In this document: piece after piece, positions 1 through 12,000 of the stretch | Layout of the letters: each line of letters begins with the position of its first letter | How positions within the stretch are numbered: the stretch's first letter is position 1 | NCBI RefSeq assembly: GCF_002013465.1 | Contig: NZ_MAFC01000030.1 | Coordinates: 1 to 64,000, forward strand | Reading direction: 5' to 3' | Source: Mycobacterium sp. D16R12 | GTDB lineage: Bacteria > Actinomycetota > Actinomycetes > Mycobacteriales > Mycobacteriaceae | DNA length: 64,000 nucleotides | Made by a program: the position numbers and the translations under genes | Notes under the pieces: model-generated | Database searches by the model: none | What the model was told of the DNA's origin: nothing | Seen by the model: only the letters and a program-made list of their open reading frames with translations

Positions 1-3000
1 CCATATCGGTGACGTACTTGACGATGTTCGGCGCCCCGACCTGAGGAATGTCTCTGTCGCGGCCAATCTTGGCTTCCTGCACCGCGGCGCGGAAACGATC
101 GGCTGGGGCGAATGAACCGGTAGTCGGCACGATGGGACTGACCCGCTCGGGATCCTGCACCAGCGTCAGATACATCTGCAGCACTGAGTTTCGCCGGTGC
201 TTCTCGGGCAGCGCGTGCAATCCTGTCCCGAACCGCTGCAACCAATCCTGGAAATCGTCGATGCGCTCGATGGGGTACCCGGCCTCGACCAACCAGTCGA
301 CGTACTCGTCGAGACCGATGCCATCGTCATGCGGGTTCATCACGTGATAGGTCTGGAACCCATCCACCACTTGAACACCCAAGGTGGTGATCGCCTCGGC
401 GACGAATTCCACGGGCAACCCGTCGAAGTGCGCACGCCTCCGATTGCCTTCAGCATCCAGGCGGTAGAACGACTTGGGCGCCAGGCCGGTGGTCACAATG
501 CTCAGGATCATCTTGCTGAACACATCCGATGAGTTCAGCTGACCCGCGTAGGTGGTGTCGGCCAGGATCATGTCGCAGCGGAAGACGCCGATCGGCAACC
601 CGCACAGATCATGGGCCTCCCGTAGCAACACCTCTCCGGCCCACTTACTGCTGCCGTAGCCATTGGCGTACGTGTCCTTGATGACACGCGTGGCACAGAT
701 CTCGCGGATATCGGCGTCCTCGGTGAAGGCAACCTTTTTGACCGGATCACCCACATTGGCCGTCGATACGAACGTGAACATCTTCAGCTTCGTGGTGAGC
801 GCCAGCCGGATCAGCTCGGCGGTCCCTGCCACATTTGGTCCGAACAACTCGCCGTAGGACAGCGCGCCGCTGACGACGGCCGCCGAATCGACAATCACGT
901 CAACGGTATCGGCCAGCCGCTGCCAGGTTTCCCCGGTCAAACCGAGGTCTGCTTCACCCTTGTCACCGGCGACGACCTCCAAATGGTCCTCGGCCAGTTC
1001 GTGGAAGTGCCGCAACAATTCCGGGTCGCCACTATCGAAGATCTGTTCCAGCCTGCGCCGGGCCTCCTCGTCAGATGCGGCCCGTACCAAGCAGATCAGC
1101 TTGCCGTCGAGCAGTTCCAGCTTTTCGAGCCATTGCAGCACCAGGTACCGTCCGAGGAAGCCGGTCGCTCCGGTCAGCAACACGGTGCGTGCTTCCCCGC
1201 TGGGCTTCGGCAGTGTCGTTGCGGCGCTGAGGGTTTCCGCGTCGATGAACTTGTCCAGCGTCAGGTCGGCCGCGCGTACCTCTGTAACCCCGGAACCGTG
1301 TACGGCCACATAGCGCGGGTCGCTGGCATGCTTGTCCAGCTGCCCGCTCAGGCTGCTCACTGTGGGGGCGTCGAAGAGAGCGCGCACAGTCAGGTGTGTG
1401 TTCATCGATTTGTTGATGGCGGCGATCAGGCGCATGGCCGACAGGGAGTCGCCGCCCAGATCGAAGAACGAGTCGTCGACCCCCACGCGCTCCAGGCCGA
1501 GCACGTCCGCGTACAGACCGGCCAGTGTCTCCTCGACCGGGTTCGACGGGGCGCGGTACTGAGTTTCCTGATACTGCGGCTCCGGAAGCGCACGGGTGTC
1601 GAGCTTCCCGTTGACCGTCAACGGCAAAACGTCGATGACCACCACGGCCGCGGGAACCATGTAGGCCGGTATCCGCTCGGCCAGCTCTGCGCGCGCCTTG
1701 GCCGGCTCGATGGCCCCGGTGACGTACCCGACCAGGCGCTTATCGCCGGGACGATCCTCACGCACAATCACCACCGCTTGCTCGACGCCGTCGAGATCGG
1801 ACAGTGCCGTTTGGATTTCACCGAGTTCGATGCGGTAGCCGCGGATCTTGACCTGATCATCGGCGCGCCCCATGTAATGCAACTGCCCGGCTGTGCCTCC
1901 CGTACCCCACCGCACCAAATCTCCCGTGCGATACATACGGAGCCCTTCTTGGCCCGGGGCAACGAAAGGGCATGCCACAAAACGCGATGCCGTCAGCCCC
2001 GAGCGGTGCAGATAACCGGCCCCGAGCCCGTGGCCCGCGATGTACAGCTCGCCGACCACGCCCACCGGAACCCGCCGCATCCAGGAGTCCAGCACGAACA
2101 GCGCCGCCCCTGCCACCGGAACACCAATCGCGGGCGTTCCCGAACCGGCAGCCAGCGGCGGACTCACGGTCACGCAGAGTGTGGACTCGGTGGGGCCGTA
2201 GGCGTTGACCATCAATCGCCCCGGCGCCCAACGGTCCACCATCTCCGCCGAGCAGGCCTCGGCGGCTACCACCAGGGCCATGCCCTCCAGCGCTTGCGGC
2301 GACAGCGCAGCCGCCGCGGAAGGTGTCTGGTGCAAGACGGTGACGCCCTCAGAGACGAGGAATTCCTGGAAGTCTTCCGGGACCAGCGATTCGGGTACCA
2401 CCACGAGGCTGCCGCCATGCAGCAGCGGACCCCAGATCTCTTCCACCGAGGCATCAAAGGCGTATGAGTACCACTGGGACCACACCTGCCCCGGCCCCGA
2501 CGGCAACCCGAGGTGCTCATACCCCAGCACTTGCGTCACGTTGTGGTGAGTTGTCGCCACCCCCTTGGGAATACCGGTGGTACCCGAGGTGTACACGATG
2601 TGCGCGATATCGTCGGCGGCCGCCCCCGCCAAGGCGGTGCTGGGCTGGGTACTCACCCCGGGATCACTGATATCGATGATCGGCAACGTGTACCCGTCCA
2701 GCCTCGAACGCAGTGCCGCACTGGTAATCGCGGCGATTGGACCGGCATCGGTGATCATGAATTCGATGCGCGCATCGGGAACCGCCGGAGCGATCGGCAG
2801 ATACGCCGCACCACTCTTGAGCACAGCCAGAATCGCGATGATTGCCTCACCGCGGCGTTCCGACAACAACGCCACACACTGTCCCGGCCCGGCGCCGTAC
2901 TCAATCAGCAGGTGCGCCATACGATTGGACTCGGCATCGAGCTCGCCGTAGGTCCACGAACGCTGCCCACATCTGATCGCTATCGCCTCTGGCTGGGAAA

Positions 3001-6000
3001 CCACCTGTGCGGCGAACAATTCCGGTATCGACGTCGGTGTTACGGGTGTGGACAACGCCGCGCGGTTACCCAGCTGGTCCAGCAGATCGCTCTCGGCGGC
3101 GTCGAGTACCTCGACCGCCGACAACCGCTGCGATGGATTGGCCACAACCGCCTCGAGTACCCGCCGCAACCGTGCGATCAACGACTCGACACTCGCGCGA
3201 TCGAATACATCGGTGCGGAACTCCACCGCACCCCCGAGCCCGGCAAGCTCACCGGCCTGAGTGAAGCGCTCACCCAGGGAGAACGTCAGATCCATGCGGG
3301 CGGTGTTGGTGTGCACGGGTATCTGGGTTATCCGCAGATCGCCCAGCCCTAGTCCGTCGGCATCCTGTCCGGGAAGGTTCTGCCAGGTCAGTCCGACCTG
3401 AACCAGCGGGTGGCTACTCCGGGATCGGATGGGGTTGAGCCTCTCCACGAGCACCTCGAAGGGCACGTCCTGGTGATCGAGCGCCTCCAGGCTGCGGGTC
3501 CGGACCTGCGCCAGCAGATCCGCGAAGGTGGGATCGCCACCGGCGTCGACGCGCAGCACCAAGGTATTGACGAAGAAGCCCACCAGCTCGTCGAGGGCAG
3601 GCTCATCGCGGCCGGCGACCGCGAACCCCACCGCCACATCGGACGTGGCGGTGATCTTCGAGAGCAGCACGGTCAGCGCCGCCTGGATCACCATGAAGCT
3701 GGTGGCCCCGTGTTCACGTGCCAGCGCACGCACCGCGTGCTGCAGCTGCTCCGGCCATTCCAGATCCACACTGGCACCGCGGTAGTCGGCAACCGCCGGA
3801 TAGGGCCGGTCGGTGGGCAGCGCGAGATGTTCGGGCATGCCGGCGAGCGCGTCATGCCAGTAGGCGACCTGGGTGGCGATGGCACTCTCGGTGTCTTCGA
3901 GGTCGCCGAGCTGATCACGTTGCCACAGTGTGTAATCGGCATACTGCACCGGCAGCGGTGCCCAATCGGGCGCATGCCCCCCGGACCGGCTGGCATAGGC
4001 CACCGTCAGGTCACGCATGAGTGGGGCCACCGACCAGCCGTCGGCGGCGATGTGATGCACCGTGGCGACGAGGATGTGCTCGTCCCCGGACACCGTGAAG
4101 AGCTTTGCGTGCATGGGGATCTCGGCCGCCAGATCAAAGGTGTGGCGCGCCGCGACGCCTATCGCCTCGTCCAGCTCTGCGGGCGACCACGCGGTGGCAT
4201 CGACCACCTCCCAGCCGAACTCGGCACTATCGGGTGCCAGCACCAGCTGATACGGCACACCTTCCTCATCGCGGAACACAGTGCGCAACGACTCGTGGCG
4301 ACTTACCACATCGGACAATGCCCCACCCAGTGCATCCAGGTCGAGCTGCCCACTCAGCCGCAGCGCAACCGCCATGTTGTACACCGGTGAGGCACCGTGC
4401 AATTGGTCCAGGAACCACAACCGTCGCTGCGAGAACGACAGCGGGATCACGTCGGGCCGTGCGACGGGCACCAACGGTGCGCGCCCGCCCGAATCCGTCC
4501 GCAACCCCGGAACCAACTGGGCGATCGTGGGGGTGTCGAAGAGCGCGCGCACGGTCAGATGCGTGTTCATCGACTTGTTGACGGCCGCGATCAAACGCAT
4601 GGCTGACAGCGAATCGCCGCCCAGATCGAAGAACGAGTCGTCGACGCCCACACGTTCCAGACCCAGTACGTGTGCATAGATATCGGCCAGGATCTCTTCG
4701 ACCGCGTTCGACGGGGCACGATACTGAGTTTCCTGGTACTGCGGCACCGGTAAGGCACGCGTGTCGAGCTTTCCGTTGACCGTCAACGGCAGGGCACCCA
4801 CCACCACGACCGCGGCCGGCACCATATACGGCGGCAGCCTCTCACCCAGCGTCACACGCACACCGGCGGTATCGACTCCCCCGGCCAGCTCCGCTTCGGG
4901 CGACTGCGTGACGTAGCCGACCAGGCGCTTATCGCCCGGTCGGTCCTCACGCACGATCACCACCGCCTGCTCGACCCCGACCACCTCGGCAAGGGCGGCC
5001 TGGATCTCACCGAGCTCGATGCGATACCCGCGAATCTTGACCTGCTCATCGGCGCGGCCCAAGTACTGCAAGTTCCCGTCAGCACGCCAGCGCACCAAAT
5101 CCCCTGTGCGATACATACGCTCGCCCGGGGCGCCAAATGGGCAGGCCACGAACCGTGACGCGGTCAACGAGGACCGGCTCACATATCCGAGCCCCAGCCC
5201 GAGCCCGGCCACATACAGCTCACCGACCACTCCGACCGGCACCGGCCGCAGCCAGGCATCGAGCACGAACAGTGCGGCCCCCGGCACCGGCCCACCGATC
5301 GTCGGCGTCCCCGAACCCGCGGCCAACGGCTTACTGACCGTGACGCACATCGTGGTTTCCGTGGGCCCATAGGCGTTCGTCATCACGCGCCCGGGCGCCC
5401 ACCGGTCCACCAGCTCCGCCGAGCATGCCTCGGCCGCCACCACCAGCGCCACCGACTGCAGCGCCTCCACGGACAGTGCCGACACGGCCGACGGAGTCTG
5501 GTGCAACACCGTGACATGTTCATCAATCAGCAAGGCCTGGAACTCATCCGGACCGATCGACTCCGGAATCACGAGCAACCGCGAACCGTGGAACAGCGCG
5601 CCCCAGATCTCTTCCACCGAGGCATCAAAGGCAAACGAATACCACTGCGACCACACCTGCCCCGGCCCCGAGGGCAAACCGACATGCAACGACTCCAACA
5701 ACTGCGTCACATTGTGGTGAGTTGTCGCAACCCCCTTGGGAATACCGGTAGTGCCCGAGGTGTAGATGATGTGCGCTACATCACCAGCAGCGGGTAGCGG
5801 CAGCGATGCGTCGGCCTGCGCGTCGATAGCAGGGTTGTCGATGTCGACAACCACGACATCGTGTGTACCGAACCGGCCGGCCAACATCGCGGTGGTGACC
5901 ACCGCCACCGGCTTTGCGTCACCGACCACGAAATCAATCCGGGCATCGGGCACCGTCGGGTCAATCGGCACGTATGCCGCACCCGTCTTGAGCACCGCCA

Positions 6001-9000
6001 GGATGGCGATGATCCCCTCTGCGGACCGCCCGAACATCACCGCCACACAGCGACCCGGTTCCGCACCCAAGCCAATCAGGAAGTGCGCCAAACGGTTCGA
6101 ATCACGCTCAACCGCAGCGTAGGTCCACGACCGGTCCCGGCAACTCAGCGCCACCGCATCGGCGGTCCTTGCCACCTGAGCCGAGAACAGTTCCGGAATC
6201 GTCACCCCCGTCGCCCGCTGATCCAGCACCGCACGGTTACCCATCGCGTCCAGAAGCACGCGTTCATCGGCTCCCAACACATCCACCGAGGACAACCGCC
6301 GCAACGGGTCGGCCACCATCGCCGCCAGCACGAGCTCCAACCGGCCGGCCAACACCACGACGCTCTCGACGTCAAAGACATCGGTGTCGTGTTCGATGCT
6401 CAGCACCAGTTCGTGGCCCGGTGTCACCTGCAGCGCCAGCGGATAGTGGGTGGCTTCCCGGCTGGAGAAGCCCGTGATCGCCAATTCGCCTGTGCCCATG
6501 ACCGTCCCGAATGCTGCCGGATCGATCGGGTAGTTCTCGTACACGAACAGGGTGTCGAAAAGCTGGTCCTGCCCGGTGACACGGTGAATCTCGGGAAGCG
6601 CTACGTGCTGGTGATCCAGTGTCCGGTTCGAGACGCCGTGCAGCTGCTCCAACAATTCGGCGGTGGTGGTTGTCGCGGCGATACGCGCACGCACCGGCAC
6701 CGTGTTGATCAACAGGCCCACCATCGATTCCGAGCCCGGCACCTCGGCAGGACGGCCCGAGACCGCGGCACCGAAGGCCACATCGTGCTGACCGGTCAAC
6801 CACACCAACAGCTGCGCCCAGCCCGCCTGTAGGACGGTGTTGACGGTGGTGTGGTGTGCGCGGGCAAGATCGGTCAGCGCCCGCGTGGCCTGCCCGGACA
6901 GTCGCAGCGATTGTGTCTCGCGCCGCCCCGATCCCAGCTTGTGCGACGGACCCACCAGCGCGGGTGTCTCGAATCCGGCCAGCACGTCCTGCCAGGCAGA
7001 CAGCGCGGCATCAAGATCCTGATCGGCCAGCCACGTCACAAACCTGCGGTAGGGCACGGCCGGCGGCAGGCTGTGCCCGCCGTAGCCCGCGAAGATCTCC
7101 TGCAACAGGATGGGCAACGACCAGCCGTCCAGGACGCTGTGGTGACTGGTGAGCACCAGGCGGTGTTGGTCGTGACCGACCCCGATCAGCACCACCCGGA
7201 ACAGCGGCGGATGGGTCAGGTCGCATACCGCTGCGCGTTCGGCGGCGCACAGCCGCGCGATCTGGTCTTCGATATCGGTGCCCGCGAATTCGACGTGCTG
7301 CCAGGGTGTTACCGGATCGGCCGGGATGCTCTGCACCGGCGGATCGAACTGCGGATGGAAGCGGGCGGCCAGGTTGGGGTGCCGGGCCACGACCGTGCGC
7401 ACCGCGTCGCGCAGCCTGGGCGCATCCAGCGTGCCCGCAAGAGTGAGGTCCAGCTGCACCGCGTACACGTCGTCACTGCCGGCGTGGGCGGTGGCGTGGA
7501 ACAGCAGCCCCTGCTGCAGCGGGGTCAGCGGCAGCACGTCAGCGACCCGGTGCAACTGCTCCAGTTCGTCGATCTGCTGCTGGGTGAGATGTGCAGGCAC
7601 GATGTCCGACGGAGTCAACCCCCCGCCGCCGCCGCGCACATGCGCACAGATACCTGTCAGTGCCTCGATCCACAGCTGGCTCAGCAGGTTGATCTGCTCA
7701 TCGTCGATCGAGGACGCCCAGGTCCAATTGGCCTGCAGACAGGGGCCCGTGCCCGTACGTGATTCCAGGACGCCGGCATTCAGGGTCACGGTGTGGGCCA
7801 GCGCCAGCGGTACCGCAGCGGCCACCGCGGCGGCCGACACGGCATCGGGGCTCGGCAGCCACAAGTCGCCGCCCTGCTCACCGACACCGCCCAACCGTCC
7901 CAGATAGTTGAAGCCGATAACCGGCTGCGCCCCAGCGAGATCCGTCTCGGGGTTCGCATAGCGCAGCAGGCCATACGTTATGCCCTCGGGCAGCGCGCGG
8001 AGCTGTTCCTTGGCATCCTTGATCACCGCTCCCAAGGCGCTGCCGCCGGCACTCACCTGTGCCCAGTCCGGCCGGCCGAGGCTCAAGGCCACCGGGTACT
8101 TACTGGTGAACCACCCCACCGTGCGTGACAGGTCCACCGGCGATTTCCCGCTGGCAACCAAGTCCTCTTGGCGCCCATGGCCTTCCACGTCAATACCGAC
8201 CGGCGCACCGGTGTTGCCCGAGAGCTGTGCGACTGCCATGCCCAATGCGATCAGCAAGATATCGCCCACCCCGGCGTGGAACGCCGTCGGTGCCTCACTC
8301 AACAAGACGCGGGTGGTTTCGACATCCAGTGACGCCGACATCGTGTGGGCGGTGGCGTACGTGTCCAACTCGGGCCGCACGGCCGGCAACAGTGCGGGGA
8401 TCGCCTGAACCCGCTTCCACGCTTCGAGATGTTCGGCCACCTCGGCGGTGCGCGCATGCTCGTCGAGCAACGCCGCCCACCGAGCGAAGGACGTGCCGCC
8501 CGGTGACAGAGCCACCGGTTGTCCGGCGCGATGTTGGGTCCAGCCGATGTTGATGTCTTCCAGCAGGATTCGCCAGGAAACTCCATCGACCGCGAGGTGG
8601 TGAACGACCAGGGCCAACTGTGCCGTGGAGCTCGCCCACAGTGCACTCAGCATCGTTCCGTTGGCAGGGCTCAACAGGGCGCGGGCCCGCACCAGGGCCT
8701 CGTCGGACAACGCATCCACCGATTGCAAGAAGTTGCGCGCGTCCACCGCGTCCGCGTCGGGGACGGTCAGCGACCATCCCTGCGCACCGTTGTCTTCGGC
8801 GCGCAGCCGCAGCATGGGATGGCGGTCCAGCAGAGCCTGAAGAACCACCACCACATCGGCTTCGGTCACGGCCGCCGGAACCGTCAGCACCATCGTCTGG
8901 TTGAACTGGTCGGCCTCGCCCGGTACGCCCTGCAGCCACCGCATGACCGGCGTCGCGAGCAGCTCGCCCAGTCCGGCATCGGCCACGTCTGCATCGCCGA

Positions 9001-12000
9001 TGACGGTGGTGGCCACGCGGGCCAGCCGCGCCACAGTCTGCTCAACGAAAACATCGCGAGGTCGGCACAGCACTCCGGCGGCGCGTGCCCGCGAGACCAC
9101 CTGCATGGACATGATGCTGTCGCCGCCGAGGTCGAAGAACGAATCGTCCACGCCGACCCGTGGGAGCCCGAGGACCTGTGCGTACACAGCGGCCAGCGTC
9201 TGCTCAACGTCGTCCGAAGGCGCACGGTATCCGGCCGTGATCTCGGGTGCCGGGAGCGCGCGGAGGTTCAGCTTGCCGTTGGCGGTCAGTGGAAGCGCGT
9301 CCAACACGATGATCGCAGACGGAATCATGTAGGCGGGCAACCGATCACCGAGTGCCACCCGGGTTCCGGCCACGTCGACGGCACCGGTGACGTAACCCAC
9401 CAGGCGCCTGTCGCCCGGACGGTCCTCGCGGACCATCACCACGGCCTGCTCCACTCCGCGTGCACCGGCCAGCACGGCCTGCACTTCGCCGAGCTCGATG
9501 CGGTTGCCGCGGATCTTGACCTGCTCATCGGCGCGGCCCATGTACTGCAACGCACCATCGGCGTTCCAGCGCACCAGATCTCCGGTGCGATACATCCGCG
9601 CCCCGCACGGCCCGTAGGGGTTGGCCACAAACCGTTCCGCCGTCAAAGCCGCCCGGCCCACATAGCCGGACGCCAGGGCGGGCCCGGCCAAATACAGCTC
9701 GCCCACCACCCCGATGGGTGTGGGGTTAAGCCCGGCATCGAGCACGAGGGTGCGCACGCCCGGAATCGGGGCGCCGATGCCGACCGGCCGCCCCGCCGCC
9801 ATCGGCGCGGAGGTGGACCAGATGGTGCTCTCGCTGGGGCCGTACGCGTTGACCAACCGCCGACCCGGCGCCCAGTCATCCACCAGTTCGCGCGGGCAGT
9901 CCTCCCCCGCAGTGACCAGAGTGCGGACCGTGTCCAGCACCGACCGATCCAGCGAGGACAACACCGTCGGGGTCAACACCGCGGCGCTGACCCGCTGAGA
10001 CAGCAGGAAATCCGTCAACGCATCGGCGGCGTACACATCCCGGGGCGCCACCACCAGCGCGGCTCCCGCACCGACCGCCCACACCATCTCGAAGACCGAG
10101 GCGTCGAATGTCGGCGAGGCCACCATAAGCACTCGCGCATCGCCACGCAGTTCGAGCAGATCCCGCTGCCCTGCAACCACTCCCGGCAGCCCGGCATGGC
10201 CCACCGCCACGCCCTTGGGGGTGCCGGTGGAGCCCGAAGTGAAGATCACGTACGCGGTGTTCTGCGACCGCAGCGCCACTGATCGATCGGCGTCGGTGAT
10301 CGGTTCGGCCGACTGCGCGGATACGTCACGGCCGTCGATGCGCAGCACCGGGCGCGCACCGGCCCCGGAAACCTCGTCGGAGCCGCAGGTCAACACGCAC
10401 ACGGCCGCCACCGAGTCCAAGACCGTGGCGATCCGCTCGACCGGATGCGCGCTGTCCACCGGCACATAGACCCCGCCGGCTTTGGCCACCGCCCACCACG
10501 CCACGACCAGCTCAGCACGGCGGTCCATCGCCACACCCACCGCACGTTCCGGGCCCACGCCGGTCTCGATCAGCACCCGCGCCCATCGCGTCGACCATTC
10601 GTCCAACTCGCGATAGGTGAGCTCTCGGGCACCGTCGACCACCGCCACCGCGTCGGGAGTGGCGGCTACTGCGGCGGCCAACAGTTGCGGTGCCACACCG
10701 ACCGGCGCCTGCAGGCCGGCACCGGACCACTGCGACAGCACCAGAGCGCGTTCCCGCTGATCCAGCAGCGGCACCTCACCCACGACCACCGAGGGGGCAG
10801 CCCCCAGGAGACGCCCCAGGAGCGATTCCAAACGGGCTATGTGCCTGTCGATCTCAGCGGTGGTGTACCTGTCGGGATTCCACGCGAACTGGATGCGCGA
10901 GGTGCCGCCGCCCGGACGCGGATAGATATTGATCGCGATGTCCTGGACGGGGAAGGTGGTCAGCACGTTGACCACCGCCTCCGAGGGCCCGAAGAAGAAC
11001 ACATCCGCGAAGTCGAAGACGTTGATGACCTGGCCGAATTCGATGTTGGTGTCGCGGCGTCCTGCATCGATGACCAGCTCCGGCCAGCGCCGGAACTGTT
11101 GATGACGCAGCGCACCCACCACGGCCTTGGCGACCTGATCGTCCAGCGCTCCGATGGTGTCCCCACCGTCGACGGTGACAAACAAAGGCACCAGGTTCGA
11201 CACCATGCCGCCGCATCTCTTCAACGCCGCCGTCGTGCGCCCCGAGACGGGCAGCGATAACGAAACATCTCGACGCCCCGTGGTTTTGGCAAAGAAGGTG
11301 GCCAGCGTCGCGACGACTCGAGCCACGTCGAACTGGCCAAGACCGTTCTCCGACAACAGCTCATCGCACACCAAGTCACGCACCAGCGGGTGCCGCGGCG
11401 TGACGACACGCTCCATACCCGCCAGGTCGGCCGTTTCCACCGGACCGGACAGGACGTTCTTCCAGTATTCGAAATCTGCGTCGCTGCGCGAGGACTGCTG
11501 ATACTTCTGATCGGCCTCGCGGATCACGGAGAACTCCGAAAAATCGACGTCGGTCTCGGCGGCCACCGATCCCGAGTACACATCCGCGATATGCCGCAGC
11601 AGATTGTTGGTGGCGTACCCGTCCAAGAGAACGTGATGTGTGCGCATGTAGAAGTACGACAGCTCATCGGCTATCCGCAGGAGCGCGAAGTGCGTGAGCC
11701 GTTCACTGAGCAAGTCGATGGGCCGGCGATACTCCTCGTCCATCCAGCGGCGCGCAGCAGCGACCGCGTCACGCTCGGCACGCAGATCAATGCAGGGCAT
11801 GATCTGCGGGAACGAGCGGTCGACGACGAAGACCGGTTCGCCGTCCTCGATGGACAGCCGTGCGCACGGTGTGCCGAACCGTGCGGCCATCGATTCGCAG
11901 GCCACCATGAGCTTTTCGGCGTCCACGTCGTGGTCGATCGTGACAAATCCCGCAAAGTTGTAGGGAACCTCGGGCCGCAGTTGCTGCGCGACCCAAATCG

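Noticed and set aside
1..1310. Thioesterase as the NRPS terminal domain
   Set aside because: The end has a Rossmann TGATGFLG and YxxxK and aligns with CAR reductase domains; no GxSxG thioesterase is present.
983..11260. Long plus-strand and other-frame open frames opposite the NRPS (for example 983-2467, 3410-4390, 5861-6832, 8519-10282)
   Set aside because: They are Arg/His/Gln/Pro-rich shadows of the high-GC minus-strand NRPS, with no domain or start signals.
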